Source of the DNA: Kaistella gelatinilytica
GTDB taxonomy: Bacteria > Bacteroidota > Bacteroidia > Flavobacteriales > Weeksellaceae
Length of the DNA stretch: 64,000 nt
Assembly: GCF_015679325.1 (NCBI RefSeq)
Contig: NZ_JADPVI010000001.1
Coordinates: 496,001 to 560,000 of the forward strand
Direction of reading: 5' to 3'
Below, piece by piece: positions 26,574 through 34,698 of this stretch. The position numbers were made by a program, and so were the translations under genes. The notes beneath the pieces were generated by a model, which ran no database searches, was not told where the DNA came from, and worked only from the letters and a program-made list of their open reading frames with translations. How positions within the stretch are numbered: the stretch's first letter is position 1; each line of letters begins with the position of its first letter.

Positions 26574-27254
26574 CTATCCCAAAAGTTCGATCAGTGCTTC
26601 TGCAGTTGGTCCTGCTGATAAGGGATTTTGTCCCGTAATTAAAAGTCCATCTCTTTCGACATGAGAAGCAAAAGGTAGAAGTGCATTGTGATAATCTGCA
26701 CCTAATTCTTTCAAGCGATCTTCCAGCTGATAAGGAATTTTTTTTGCGCGCATTGCCAATTTTTCCTCCATATTAGAAAATCCTGTTACACGCTTTCCTT
26801 TTAAAAGAGAAGGGTCTAGTTCAGCGGCTTTAATTAAAGCAGCCGGTCCGTGACAAACCGCTGCGACGGGTTTTCCGCTTTTTAGAAAATCTAAAATTAA
26901 TTGTCCACTCAAATCATTGGTCGCCAGATCGAATATTGGACCATGACCGCCCGGATAAAAAACCGCATCATAATCTGAAGCGGAGATCTCATCTAATTTG
27001 TGCGTATTTTCCAGCGCTTTTTTTGCGAGTTGATCCTCCTGAAATCTCCTGTTAGAAGAAGTAATATTTTCAGTTAACGCACTCATCGGATCAATGGGCG
27101 GTTTTCCTCCTTTTGGACTTGCCAGTGTTACTTTGTATTCTTTGTCGATAAATTCGTAATAAGGATCTGTAAATTCACCGATCCAAAGTCCGGTTTTGTC
27201 ATCTGTATCTTGTAGCTCTGCGTGAGAAGTTAAAACCATTAAGATTTTTTTCAT
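26574..27254 (-). CDS. DJ-1/PfpI family protein (class I glutamine amidotransferase-like, Hsp31-like)
   Basis: A 226-residue protein of the DJ-1/PfpI superfamily. The nucleophile elbow AVCHGPAAL (132-140) holds Cys134 next to His135, and Glu27 (TGLWIGEF) is the likely partner. The insert after the first strand and the TGLWIGEFTDPYYEF segment resemble Hsp31-type glyoxalase III/chaperones. Members detoxify methylglyoxal or protect proteins under stress; which applies here is unknown. It is first in a row of small stress-related genes on the minus strand. Confidence 0.88.
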   Translation of the reverse strand: MKKILMVLTSHAELQDTDDKTGLWIGEFTDPYYEFIDKEYKVTLASPKGGKPPIDPMSALTENITSSNRRFQEDQLAKKALENTHKLDEISASDYDAVFYPGGHGPIFDLATNDLSGQLILDFLKSGKPVAAVCHGPAALIKAAELDPSLLKGKRVTGFSNMEEKLAMRAKKIPYQLEDRLKELGADYHNALLPFASHVERDGLLITGQNPLSAGPTAEALIELLG

Positions 27255-27343
27255 AGTATCATTTTTATTAAAAGAAAATCCGGCAATTTTTTTTGGATCA
27301 AAAAAACCACGAGCACTCTACCGGAGAATCTTTAGGTTAGAAT

Positions 27344-27577
27344 TTATGCTAATATTTTGTCGATCGCTTTGGCCAGTTTATGATCTTTTTCGGTGACCTT
27401 ATCTCCTGCGTCGTGCGTAAACAAATTGATCTCTACTTTGTTGTATTCGTTGGACCAGTTTGGATGATGTTGCTGACTTTCTGCGATGAGTGCAACTCTT
27501 GTCATAAAGGCAAATGCTTCGGAAAAATCCTTGAACTTAAAAGTCTGATGAAGTTTTCCATTGGTTTCTTTCCACAT
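27344..27577 (-). CDS. phhB: Pterin-4a-carbinolamine dehydratase
   Basis: A 77-residue enzyme that dehydrates 4a-hydroxytetrahydrobiopterin so that the cofactor can be recycled. The active-site signature QHHPNW (36-41) and [16 protein letters not shown] (54-69) match the PCD family. Length is slightly short (usual 90-110) because the N-terminal helix is trimmed. No phenylalanine hydroxylase lies in this window. Confidence 0.92.
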   Translation of the reverse strand: MWKETNGKLHQTFKFKDFSEAFAFMTRVALIAESQQHHPNWSNEYNKVEINLFTHDAGDKVTEKDHKLAKAIDKILA

Positions 27578-27631
27578 AATATTATTATTTTAAATGATTA
27601 AACGTGAATATCTTTAAAAATGAGCACGCTG

Positions 27632-27895
27632 TTAATTGCAATTTTCCATTTCTAGGATATAATAGCCGTTTTGGTTGATCTCCTCCTCAAAATGTGATTG
27701 AAGCGTTTCGATATGGCAAAAACTGCATTCCTTCGAAGTTAACAACTGCTCCGGTTGCCCTTTAAATTTTAAATAGTTTTTTCCGTAATTCTGAATGATC
27801 GTTTCATCCCGAATTTCAGAAGGCGCAATAATGTCGAAATGCATCACAGTGCCATCTTTTTTTGTTACATAAGTATCCCAAACTGCTACCTGCAT
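27632..27895 (-). CDS. DUF2024 family protein
   Basis: An 87-residue protein of the DUF2024 family, recognised from MQVAVWDTYVTKKDG at the start and SKECSFCHIE near residue 66. Two cysteines (C-x2-C) may bind metal, but this is unproven. The ATG at 27895 was chosen over a start 11 codons upstream because the family begins with M-x-V-A-V-W-D-T-Y-V. Function unknown. Confidence 0.85.
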   Translation of the reverse strand: MQVAVWDTYVTKKDGTVMHFDIIAPSEIRDETIIQNYGKNYLKFKGQPEQLLTSKECSFCHIETLQSHFEEEINQNGYYILEMENCN

Positions 27896-27979
27896 CTTAT
27901 TATTTTTTGAATTATAATTTAATATCAAAATACCTTCAGCAAAGAAGGTATCTTGGTATAGAATCTAAGTGTTGAATTC

Positions 27980-28549
27980 TTAATTATCAAATCCCTGACT
28001 GATCTCAAATAAAAACCAAATTCTTCTCTCAGTCGCATCTAATTGTTCCTGCAAAAGATTACTGGTCGGCGAATCGCGGTTGTCTTCCGTTGTTTTGATC
28101 GCTTTTCTTTGATTACTCGCAATATGACTGTTATCCGACAATAATTCTGCGATCATATCTTGTGCACTTACGAAATCGTCATTGTTATCAGAAATGGTTT
28201 GTAATTGTGAAATATGCGAAATACTTCGAATGGTTGTTCCTCCAATTCGTCGTACGCGCTCTGCAAGAATGTCGATGCTGTCGAAGATCGCTTCTGCTTG
28301 CTCATCAAACAAAAGGTGATAATCTCTAAAGTGTGAACCGGACAAATGCCAGTGGAAATTTTTTGTTTTCGTGTAAAGTGCGAACGCATCAGCTATCAGT
28401 GGATTCACCGCATTGACGACATTTTGTACTTCGCCTGGTTTTAAATCTGTTGGAACAGAAAGTTGTTTTGGTGCTGGAAATCCTTTAGCCTCCATTTTTC
28501 CTGAATTTTTTTTAGTTACAGGATTTGCTGTTTTGTCTTGTTTTGCCAT
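27980..28549 (-). CDS. dps: Dps-family DNA starvation/ferritin-like protein
   Basis: A 189-residue Dps protein that stores iron in a 12-mer shell and protects DNA against oxidative damage. The ferroxidase ligands are in FHWHLSGSHFRDYHLLFDEQAEAIFDSID, split here as HWH, D and E of the Dps signature. The N-terminal tail of about 35 residues is lysine-rich and could bind DNA. ATG 28549 (MAKQDK) is preferred to the start 12 codons upstream, whose residues are unlike the family. Separate transcription is likely. Confidence 0.92.
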   Translation of the reverse strand: MAKQDKTANPVTKKNSGKMEAKGFPAPKQLSVPTDLKPGEVQNVVNAVNPLIADAFALYTKTKNFHWHLSGSHFRDYHLLFDEQAEAIFDSIDILAERVRRIGGTTIRSISHISQLQTISDNNDDFVSAQDMIAELLSDNSHIASNQRKAIKTTEDNRDSPTSNLLQEQLDATERRIWFLFEISQGFDN

Positions 28550-28739
28550 TTTGATATTTATTTTAATGTGAATTGCGTATTGCAATCGACAATTATTATA
28601 CCGAGATTAACTTGTAGAAATTTTTATGATAACTTTAACGTAACTCATGTTTTTTTAAAAATATGTGAATGATCCGAAGAAATAAATTTAAAAATTCATG
28701 AGCTTTATTTTAATGTTTAAGACTGAATTCTATTATAAA

Positions 28740-28773
28740 TAAAAAAAGTTTACCAAACCGAAGTTCGATAAAC
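28740..28773 (-). terminator. Terminator of the rhodopsin gene with UUCG loop
   Basis: On the minus strand: an 11-bp stem GTTTATCGAAC/GTTTGGTAAAC (two G-U pairs) closed by a C(UUCG)G tetraloop, followed by a run of T. It lies about 80 nt after the rhodopsin stop codon. Confidence 0.85.
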
Positions 28774-28850
28774 CTTTTTAACAAAAATAAAGCTAGAAGT
28801 AGAACTGATGTTCTTACGGTAATTTCGGGAGTTAAACTCCAGAAAGATGT

Positions 28851-29579
28851 TTAAATTTCTTTGGTAGATTTTACGGCTAAATTGTAAACCACTAATCCAA
28901 ATCCGATTTTATTGATCGCATCTGCAATGTTGTATACAACATCTACACTGCCTTTTCCCAGGATTGAAGTGTACCATCCATCAGTTCCCAACATGTAACC
29001 GAGCGGATAAATTGCCCAACCTACGAGTACAAACCAACACAGTAATTTGTGCGATTCTAAAACTGAACCACCTGCAGCTTTTGCCAGTTTCGCAGCGCTA
29101 CCGAGCCAAATCTCATATACGATGGCGAAGTAAGCGATACCAGAAACCAATCCCCAGATCGCTGCATTTTCTTTGAAGATCGTCTCTCCTAAATATCCTG
29201 TAACCAACATGACAACAGACAGGAAGATCATTTTCCACAATAAACCGATTTTTGCGCCCGCAAATTTTAAGATCAAATAAAATTCAACGCACATTAATGG
29301 AACGGTTAAAATCCAGTCTACATACCTGAAAAAGGTTGGAGACTCATGAAATGCGCCCCAGTATTCTTTCATGTAAAAATAATGGACTGCTGCAATAAAA
29401 GTAATTAAGCCAGAAACTAAAACGGAGGTTCGCCATTTTTTATCAAACTGACTCAGCGATAAAAAGAAAAATGCCGATGCGGCCATCATGGCCATTGTAC
29501 CTACAAAGAAGGTGAATCCAGTGTAATCATCTGGTAACATTCTCGCAATTCCTGCGGAGAGTAATAATAACTTTGTCAT
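28851..29579 (-). CDS. Proton-pumping rhodopsin (proteorhodopsin)
   Basis: A 242-residue seven-helix retinal protein that pumps H+ outwards in light. In helix C, Asp88, Thr92 and Glu99 (RYVDWILTVPLMCVEF, 85-100) form the DTE triad of outward proton pumps; NQ or NTQ variants (Na+, Cl- pumps) are excluded. Met96 at the spectral-tuning site predicts green absorption. Lys224 (ADAINKIGFG) is the retinal Schiff-base lysine with Asp220 as second counter-ion, and His66 matches the proteorhodopsin His that pairs with the acceptor. Gly143 in helix E sits where XR-type rhodopsins have a fenestration glycine. It is divergent from blh. Confidence 0.95.
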   Translation of the reverse strand: MTKLLLLSAGIARMLPDDYTGFTFFVGTMAMMAASAFFFLSLSQFDKKWRTSVLVSGLITFIAAVHYFYMKEYWGAFHESPTFFRYVDWILTVPLMCVEFYLILKFAGAKIGLLWKMIFLSVVMLVTGYLGETIFKENAAIWGLVSGIAYFAIVYEIWLGSAAKLAKAAGGSVLESHKLLCWFVLVGWAIYPLGYMLGTDGWYTSILGKGSVDVVYNIADAINKIGFGLVVYNLAVKSTKEI

Positions 29580-29602
29580 AATTTATAATTTTTTTTGTTC
29601 CT

Positions 29603-29610
29603 CAAATGTA
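29603..29610 (-). promoter_or_regulatory. -7 box of the rhodopsin gene
   Basis: Minus-strand TACATTTG (TAnnTTTG), 24-31 bp upstream of the ATG. No -33 TTTG is found at the normal distance; that position is instead occupied by an inverted repeat (29630-29643). Confidence 0.65.
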
Positions 29611-29629
29611 CATCAAAAATCGATATTAA

Positions 29630-29676
29630 GTAATAGATATTACCTATTTATGAAATATAGTAAGATATCTTACTAT
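29630..29676. promoter_or_regulatory. Paired operator-like palindromes upstream of rhodopsin
   Basis: Two dyads share the pattern GTAA-N6-TTAC: GTAATA-GA-TATTAC at 29630-29643, and within the perfect 20-bp palindrome at 29657-29676 (ATAGTAAGAT and its complement). Their centres are 30 bp apart. The first covers the expected -33 region of the rhodopsin promoter. The binding protein is not known. Confidence 0.55.
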
Positions 29677-29774
29677 CGGTATAAAGAACTATAATGGTTT
29701 GTTTTTCAACTAATTAATGTTTAATACCATCATAAATAAGTTCAATAATAAGATGATTAATCGTTTTTTACATT

Positions 29775-29803
29775 TTTGATTCAATTACCAAAATGTATAT
29801 TTG
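29775..29803 (+). promoter_or_regulatory. Promoter for blh
   Basis: TTTG at 29775-29778, a 17-bp spacer and TATATTTG at 29796-29803, a full Bacteroidota consensus. The implied leader before the ATG at 29940 is about 130 nt and contains a 16-codon ATG frame (29813-29863) of uncertain meaning. Confidence 0.6.
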
Positions 29804-29939
29804 TTCAGAATTATGCAAATCAGCTATAAACTGTTTGTTTTGCGCATAATTAATGGCGTTTAACTTTCGGTAAATCATAGAGTAAAACCATATTTTAATT
29901 TTCGCGGAAATTCGTAAGTAATACTCAAAACCATTTTTA

Positions 29940-30824
29940 ATGAAAGAAATTTCTAAAATATCGATCATCATCAGTTTTCTGGCTTTGTGGATTACGTCGA
30001 GACTAAACAGCGATGATCAAACGCTCATCGGATTTATTTTTATATTTTCTTTCGGAATTTTGCACGGCGCCAACGATCTGGTTTTGATTAAAAATTTGAA
30101 AGGCAATAAAAATCGATCCTTTTTGACTTTTTTAGGAATTTACGTCTTGGTCGTCTTCATTTCGGCCATTTTATTTCTGACAATACCTTTGATCGTTCTT
30201 ATTATTTTTGTCGTGATCAGTGCGTATCACTTTGGGGAACAGCATTTTCAAGATTTAGAAAATTACAAATGGACATGGGGAAAGCCCGTATTTTACTTGG
30301 TGTACGGCAGTTTTATTCTTCTTCTTCTATTTTATTTTCACAACATTGAAGTGCAGAAAATCATCTTCAGCATTACGAATTATGAAATTAGTCTGGTGAC
30401 GAATCCGGCTCCATTAATTATTTCTGGAGTGGCTTTATTGTTATTGATGATCTATAATTATTTTTATATCCCGACTTTCAAAAAAATCATGGTGGCGGAA
30501 ATTATATACCTGATTGTTTTTGCTTTGATCTTCAAACTTGGAAGTCTGATTTGGGGATTCGCCATTTATTTTATTTTATGGCACAGCATCCCATCTTTGC
30601 ATGATCAGATCAAATTTCTGTACGGCAAATATTCTTTCGAAAATTTCAAATTGTATTTTAAATCAGCCTTCGTTTACTGGATCGTCTCTTTGATCGGAAT
30701 AGGCGTTTTTTACTACTTTCTAAAAGATGAGAAGATATTTGATGCGATCTTCTTTTCTTTTATTGCAGCCATTACTTTTCCACATGCTTTTGTGATCTTA
30801 AAGATGTTCGAGAAAAAGGCGTAA
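29940..30824 (+). CDS. blh: Brp/Blh-type beta-carotene 15,15'-dioxygenase
   Basis: A 294-residue membrane enzyme that cleaves beta-carotene into two retinals, the chromophore of the divergent rhodopsin. The conserved His residues of the family are in GILHGANDL, AYHFGEQHF, WHSIPSLHDQ and FPHAFV, spread over about eight hydrophobic helices. An in-frame stop lies 7 codons upstream of the ATG, fixing the start nearby. No beta-carotene synthesis genes (crtB, crtI, crtY) lie in this window, so the substrate must come from elsewhere in the genome. Confidence 0.92.
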   Translation: MKEISKISIIISFLALWITSRLNSDDQTLIGFIFIFSFGILHGANDLVLIKNLKGNKNRSFLTFLGIYVLVVFISAILFLTIPLIVLIIFVVISAYHFGEQHFQDLENYKWTWGKPVFYLVYGSFILLLLFYFHNIEVQKIIFSITNYEISLVTNPAPLIISGVALLLLMIYNYFYIPTFKKIMVAEIIYLIVFALIFKLGSLIWGFAIYFILWHSIPSLHDQIKFLYGKYSFENFKLYFKSAFVYWIVSLIGIGVFYYFLKDEKIFDAIFFSFIAAITFPHAFVILKMFEKKA

Positions 30825-30896
30825 AAATTATTCATATAATCGGAAATTTAAAAAAGTAGAAATTAGACTCTATATTAAAATTTGTAGACTATCAAT

Positions 30897-32141
30897 TTAT
30901 TTGCTTAAAGCTTCAATAACCGCAAGTGCCGCACTTTCACCTGACAGCATTGCCGCGTTCAAAGAGCCATTGAGTAAAGTGTCGCCCGCAAGGAAAATTT
31001 GAGAAGAGAAACGAGTTTCATTTGGTGACAAATTATATTTAAGGTTTTTCAGATCTGGTAAAGCTTTGGGGATCTCATAGATTTTAATCAATCTCAAAAC
31101 CTCAATATTAAAATGTTCTTTTAATTCGTTTTTCACTTTTTCAGTGACTTCGTCACCTTTTAAATTTTGATCATCCACAACAGTCACGGAAAGTAATTCT
31201 TTACCACCATTTTTGAAAGTCCCTAAACTTGTATGGTAAAATAGATTATTGATCAGCTTTTTTTCTTTAGGTAAAAGTCCGATCAGGGGTTTTTCGATAA
31301 CTCTTTTTTCTGTTTCAAAATAAAGGGTGAAGCATGATTTCCATTCTAGCGGTTCTTTATTTAATTGTGGGAGTAAGTTTGTTGAATCCGTAGCAATGAT
31401 CGTAAAATCGCTTTCCAAAACTTCGCCGTTTTCTAAAGTGATTGCGCCATCTTTTACAGAACTTGCAGTAGTGTTAAAGAGAATTTTTGTCGTTTTTAAT
31501 TTTTCCACGAGTTGATTTGGAATTGCCTGGATTCCGGCTTTTGGTAAAGCAGCGCTGCCTGTTCCGAACATTTTATAGACAAACTCAAACATTCGACTCG
31601 AAGTTTCCAATTGTGTGTCTAAAAATATTCCACTGAAAAAGGGTCTGAAAAACTGACTAAGTGCCTGATCTGAAAAGCCGAAATCTTTCAAATATTCTAA
31701 AGTGGTTTTTTCCTTCTCTGCAAATATTGCTGAGATATCTTTCTTCTTTAATTGAAGATTTAACTGCAATATATTTATTTTATCGCGGAAAGTAATAATG
31801 CTGGAAAATACCGTGGGAATTAGGAGAGAAAGGTCGCGCAAAGGATCACCGATCTGATTTTTCTTTCCTTTATTAAAAATGGCAGCACCCGGCAGAAAAT
31901 TTTGCAATTCCAGAGCTTCATAATCCAGAAATTTCTGTGCAGCGGGATAGGAAGTTAACAAAACCTGAAAACCGTGATCCAGTTGATATCCTTCCACAAT
32001 ATCGGTTTTCACACGACCACCTACAGAATCTGTAGCTTCAATAATTGTAGGAGAGAAGCCGTGTTTTTCCAGCGTTTGAGCAGCGATCAGTCCACTTACT
32101 CCGGCGCCGATGATGTATATTTTATATTCCTGTTTTTCCAT
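30897..32141 (-). CDS. FAD-dependent amine-oxidase/phytoene-desaturase-like oxidoreductase
   Basis: A 414-residue flavoprotein. The ADP-binding Rossmann motif is IIGAGVSGLIAAQTLE (10-25), followed by the E-x-x-D-x-x-G-G-R motif (ATDSVGGRVKT, 36-46), and the C-terminal FAD contact is FLAGDTLLNGSLNAAMLSG. The superfamily contains amine oxidases, carotenoid desaturases and protoporphyrinogen oxidases. Its place beside the retinal enzyme suggests carotenoid or polyisoprenoid chemistry, but this is only context: it converges with blh and could not share its promoter. Confidence 0.85.
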   Translation of the reverse strand: MEKQEYKIYIIGAGVSGLIAAQTLEKHGFSPTIIEATDSVGGRVKTDIVEGYQLDHGFQVLLTSYPAAQKFLDYEALELQNFLPGAAIFNKGKKNQIGDPLRDLSLLIPTVFSSIITFRDKINILQLNLQLKKKDISAIFAEKEKTTLEYLKDFGFSDQALSQFFRPFFSGIFLDTQLETSSRMFEFVYKMFGTGSAALPKAGIQAIPNQLVEKLKTTKILFNTTASSVKDGAITLENGEVLESDFTIIATDSTNLLPQLNKEPLEWKSCFTLYFETEKRVIEKPLIGLLPKEKKLINNLFYHTSLGTFKNGGKELLSVTVVDDQNLKGDEVTEKVKNELKEHFNIEVLRLIKIYEIPKALPDLKNLKYNLSPNETRFSSQIFLAGDTLLNGSLNAAMLSGESAALAVIEALSK

Positions 32142-32225
32142 GATATTTTCTAATGATTACAAAACTACCATTTTTAGTTTGAAATTTTTGAAACGGCTTG
32201 ATTGAGGGATCGAAAATTATTCAAA

Positions 32226-32256
32226 CAAAAAAAACCAATGATCGCTCATTGGTTTT
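32226..32256 (-). terminator. Terminator of the delta-60 repeat gene
   Basis: An 11-bp perfect stem AAAACCAATGA/TCATTGGTTTT with a 4-nt loop; the minus strand continues into a run of T. Confidence 0.9.
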
Positions 32257-32276
32257 CTGATCAAATTACTTTAATT

Positions 32277-33806
32277 TTATTTCTTGATGAACTGTAGCGT
32301 TGTTGCTTTAGTTCCGTCGTTTAACCTTACGAAGTAACTTCCTTTTACCAGAGAAGAAACGTTGATCGCTGATTTGGTCGATACTGTTGCAGTCATTACT
32401 TTTTGACCAGCTATATTAAATATTTCTACGTCGTATTCTTTTCCAGACTTCGCAAAATCAAGATTGATATAATCTGTAGCCGGATTTGGATATAGTTGAG
32501 CTACTGCACTTTTTACGTTTTGTACGGCTAAATTTTTGTCATTATATCTTGCAATAAAATACTGTATTGGCAAGCCAGGTAATTCTGTATCACCCGAAAC
32601 CACAATCTTGCCGTCTGGCTGAATTCCTACGTTATAAGATTCACCATAAGTACTGTTCGGGATATCGGTAAATATTGTACCTCCCTGACCGAATGTGGTA
32701 TCCAGCTGGCCGTTTGCAGTGACACGTGCAAGACCGAAATTGTAATCACCGGCTTCATTTGCAGTCGCTGTTAGAACTAATTTTCCATCATCCTGAAGCG
32801 TCATTCCTGAAAGGTAACTTGTGCCATTTGCTACCAAACGAGTTTTGAAAATTCCGTTTGTACCGTAGGTGGTATCGAGACTTCCATTAGGATTAAGTCT
32901 TGCCACTGCAACTTCATAGCGCAATGGACTGGTTGCATACCAGGAATGACCACCGATTAAAATCTGGCCATTATTCAGCTGAAGGATTCGCATACCAAAA
33001 TCGTTGTCTGTACCTACATGGAAGTGCAGGATTCCCTGGTCGCCAAAAGTGGTATCTAAATTTCCGTTTGAAAGATAAACTGCAAGTGCATATTCATATT
33101 TATTTTGGTAGCCGTCTAAAATCATCCCGCCGAGTATAATTCTTCCATCAGTGCTACTAACGATAGTATCGTGGCTATAACTTGCAAAATCTGAAAAAGG
33201 CGTAATTACCCAACCACCATTTCCAAAATCAATATCTAAAGTACCATTGCTTTTTACTTTAGCCATCGCGAAATCATCTTCAACGTAGCCTGAGATGATA
33301 TAGTCACCGTTACTATCGATGTCGAAAGATTCTGCAACTTCAGTTTGGCCGCCGTCGATGATGGCAATACCATTTGTTCCAAAAGTCGTATCGAAACTTC
33401 CGTCTGGATTTAATCTCACCATGATAAAATCACCGGTAGAATTATTCCAGCGGTATCCTCCCATAACGATTTTTCCGTCTTGCTGAAGTTTGATGTCTTT
33501 CACAAAAGATTTAATCCAGCCTGAAGAGAAATCTCTTTTTCCATTATCGGCAAAACTGGTGTCTAAACTTCCATCGGCATTGTATCGGCTGACTCCAATT
33601 TTTACGCTGGAAGATACTCCGGTTGCCCCTGCGACGATTATTTTTCCGTCGGGCTGAACCACCATTGCGTCTGCGGAATTATTTCCTGAAGTGTAATTAC
33701 CGGTAACGATTCCGTTCCCGTTGAAGGTGTTGTCTAGGCTTCCCGATTGTGCATTTACAACCATAGAAAATGTTACAAACATAAAGCTGGTAAAGGTTTT
33801 TTTCAT
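32277..33806 (-). CDS. T9SS-secreted delta-60 repeat protein
   Basis: A 509-residue surface protein. A signal peptide ends near VVNAQS (residue 19). The body (about 22-430) is a row of delta-60 repeats of about 50-60 residues, each with the pattern DGKIIV.G ... R.N.DGSLDT.FG.NG, probably a beta-propeller-like fold. The last 75 residues form a type A T9SS sorting domain (LYPNPATDYINLDF ... KGSYFVRLNDG ... QFIKK), so it is exported across the outer membrane and anchored or released. Function unknown. The -7 box TACATTTG lies just upstream. Confidence 0.92.
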   Translation of the reverse strand: MKKTFTSFMFVTFSMVVNAQSGSLDNTFNGNGIVTGNYTSGNNSADAMVVQPDGKIIVAGATGVSSSVKIGVSRYNADGSLDTSFADNGKRDFSSGWIKSFVKDIKLQQDGKIVMGGYRWNNSTGDFIMVRLNPDGSFDTTFGTNGIAIIDGGQTEVAESFDIDSNGDYIISGYVEDDFAMAKVKSNGTLDIDFGNGGWVITPFSDFASYSHDTIVSSTDGRIILGGMILDGYQNKYEYALAVYLSNGNLDTTFGDQGILHFHVGTDNDFGMRILQLNNGQILIGGHSWYATSPLRYEVAVARLNPNGSLDTTYGTNGIFKTRLVANGTSYLSGMTLQDDGKLVLTATANEAGDYNFGLARVTANGQLDTTFGQGGTIFTDIPNSTYGESYNVGIQPDGKIVVSGDTELPGLPIQYFIARYNDKNLAVQNVKSAVAQLYPNPATDYINLDFAKSGKEYDVEIFNIAGQKVMTATVSTKSAINVSSLVKGSYFVRLNDGTKATTLQFIKK

Positions 33807-33825
33807 ATTATTTTTATTAATGAAT

Positions 33826-33833
33826 CAAATGTA
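33826..33833 (-). promoter_or_regulatory. -7 box of the delta-60 repeat gene
   Basis: Minus-strand TACATTTG, identical to the rhodopsin -7 box, 20 bp upstream of the ATG. Confidence 0.6.
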
Positions 33834-34253
33834 GAAAAAAAAATTCCACGCTATTAATTTAGTATTGTAAAATTCATGAATTTCTAAAATTGATTTTTCT
33901 TAAAATACTGATAAACAGATTGTTAATGTTCTCAACTATTATTATGTTTACTTAAATTTAATTAGATCAGGTAGAGAAATTTGTTGCATTTTATCTCTAT
34001 ATCGAGTGGTCTTGAACGCTAATTATTCATGCTAATTAGAATTAAATGTTAAGAACGATAGATTAAAGCAAACATAAACTATGTATAATAAATATCGTTT
34101 TAATTACAATCGATAATTGTCAAATTCGTAATTTTGAGTAGTATTAATTATAGAAAATTAAATTTTGGAAAATTTAATGTTTAAATAGTTGGAGAAAAAT
34201 GTCTTCTCAATCCCTCTATTTTAAGAACAAAAGTAGAGAAGACAAAAATCACA
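33834..34253. other. AT-rich intergenic region
   Basis: About 420 bp of very AT-rich DNA between the delta-60 gene and the small PLDc_N gene. I see no gene, RNA or clear repeat in it. Confidence 0.5.
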
Positions 34254-34433
34254 ATGAGTACTCAAACTTATTACACCGTCTTCATCATTTTATTTGTCGC
34301 AGTTCTAATTTTCAGCATTATTGAAATTGTAAAAAGTCCTTATTCTACACCGCGAAAATTGATGTGGCTTTTTATCTGTATTCTGATGCCGATTTTGGGC
34401 TCGGTTATTTTTCACTGGTATCGAAAAGGGTAG
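34254..34433 (+). CDS. Small PLDc_N-like membrane protein
   Basis: A 59-residue protein with two transmembrane helices (about 8-25 and 36-53). The inter-helix segment IVKSPYSTPRKLMWLFI and the ending GSVIFHWYRKG match the N-terminal PLDc_N module that precedes cardiolipin synthases, and in Bacteroidota also exists as a stand-alone small protein. No phospholipase domain follows: the frame stops at TAG 34431. Role unknown. Confidence 0.75.
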   Translation: MSTQTYYTVFIILFVAVLIFSIIEIVKSPYSTPRKLMWLFICILMPILGSVIFHWYRKG

Positions 34434-34698
34434 GTAATTAAATTAAAGAATTCAACATCGGTCACAATGACGGTAGGAAGTCCTTTGAAGGAAAAAATTA
34501 TTTCTTAACCTGATAATTTTGAGTTCAGCATGTCGAGAAATAATGCTAATTCAGACAATCTTGTTGCGATTTTTTTTAATGTGAAATTCAATTTTTAAAA
34601 ATGGTCGTCACGGTTTGCAAATCCGCGGCAGCTCAAAAATAATTATTTTTTAAAAATTTTCCTGAGTCAATTTTAAGTCTTCGATGATAAGCTTTTAA
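34434..34698. other. Intergenic region with one dispersed repeat copy
   Basis: Holds repeat copy A (34604-34632) and otherwise AT-rich DNA. No gene seen. Confidence 0.5.
34604..34632. repeat. Dispersed repeat, copy A
   Basis: GTCGTCACGG followed by TTTGCAAATCCGCGGCAGC. The core is close to the palindrome GGATTTGCAAATCC. It shares 23 of the first 26 positions with copy B (37550-37580), so the two copies bracket the P-type ATPase gene. Confidence 0.75.

Noticed and set aside
29813-29863. 16-codon upstream reading frame before blh as a regulatory peptide
   Set aside because: Too short and without any conserved feature to support it; noted only as possible.
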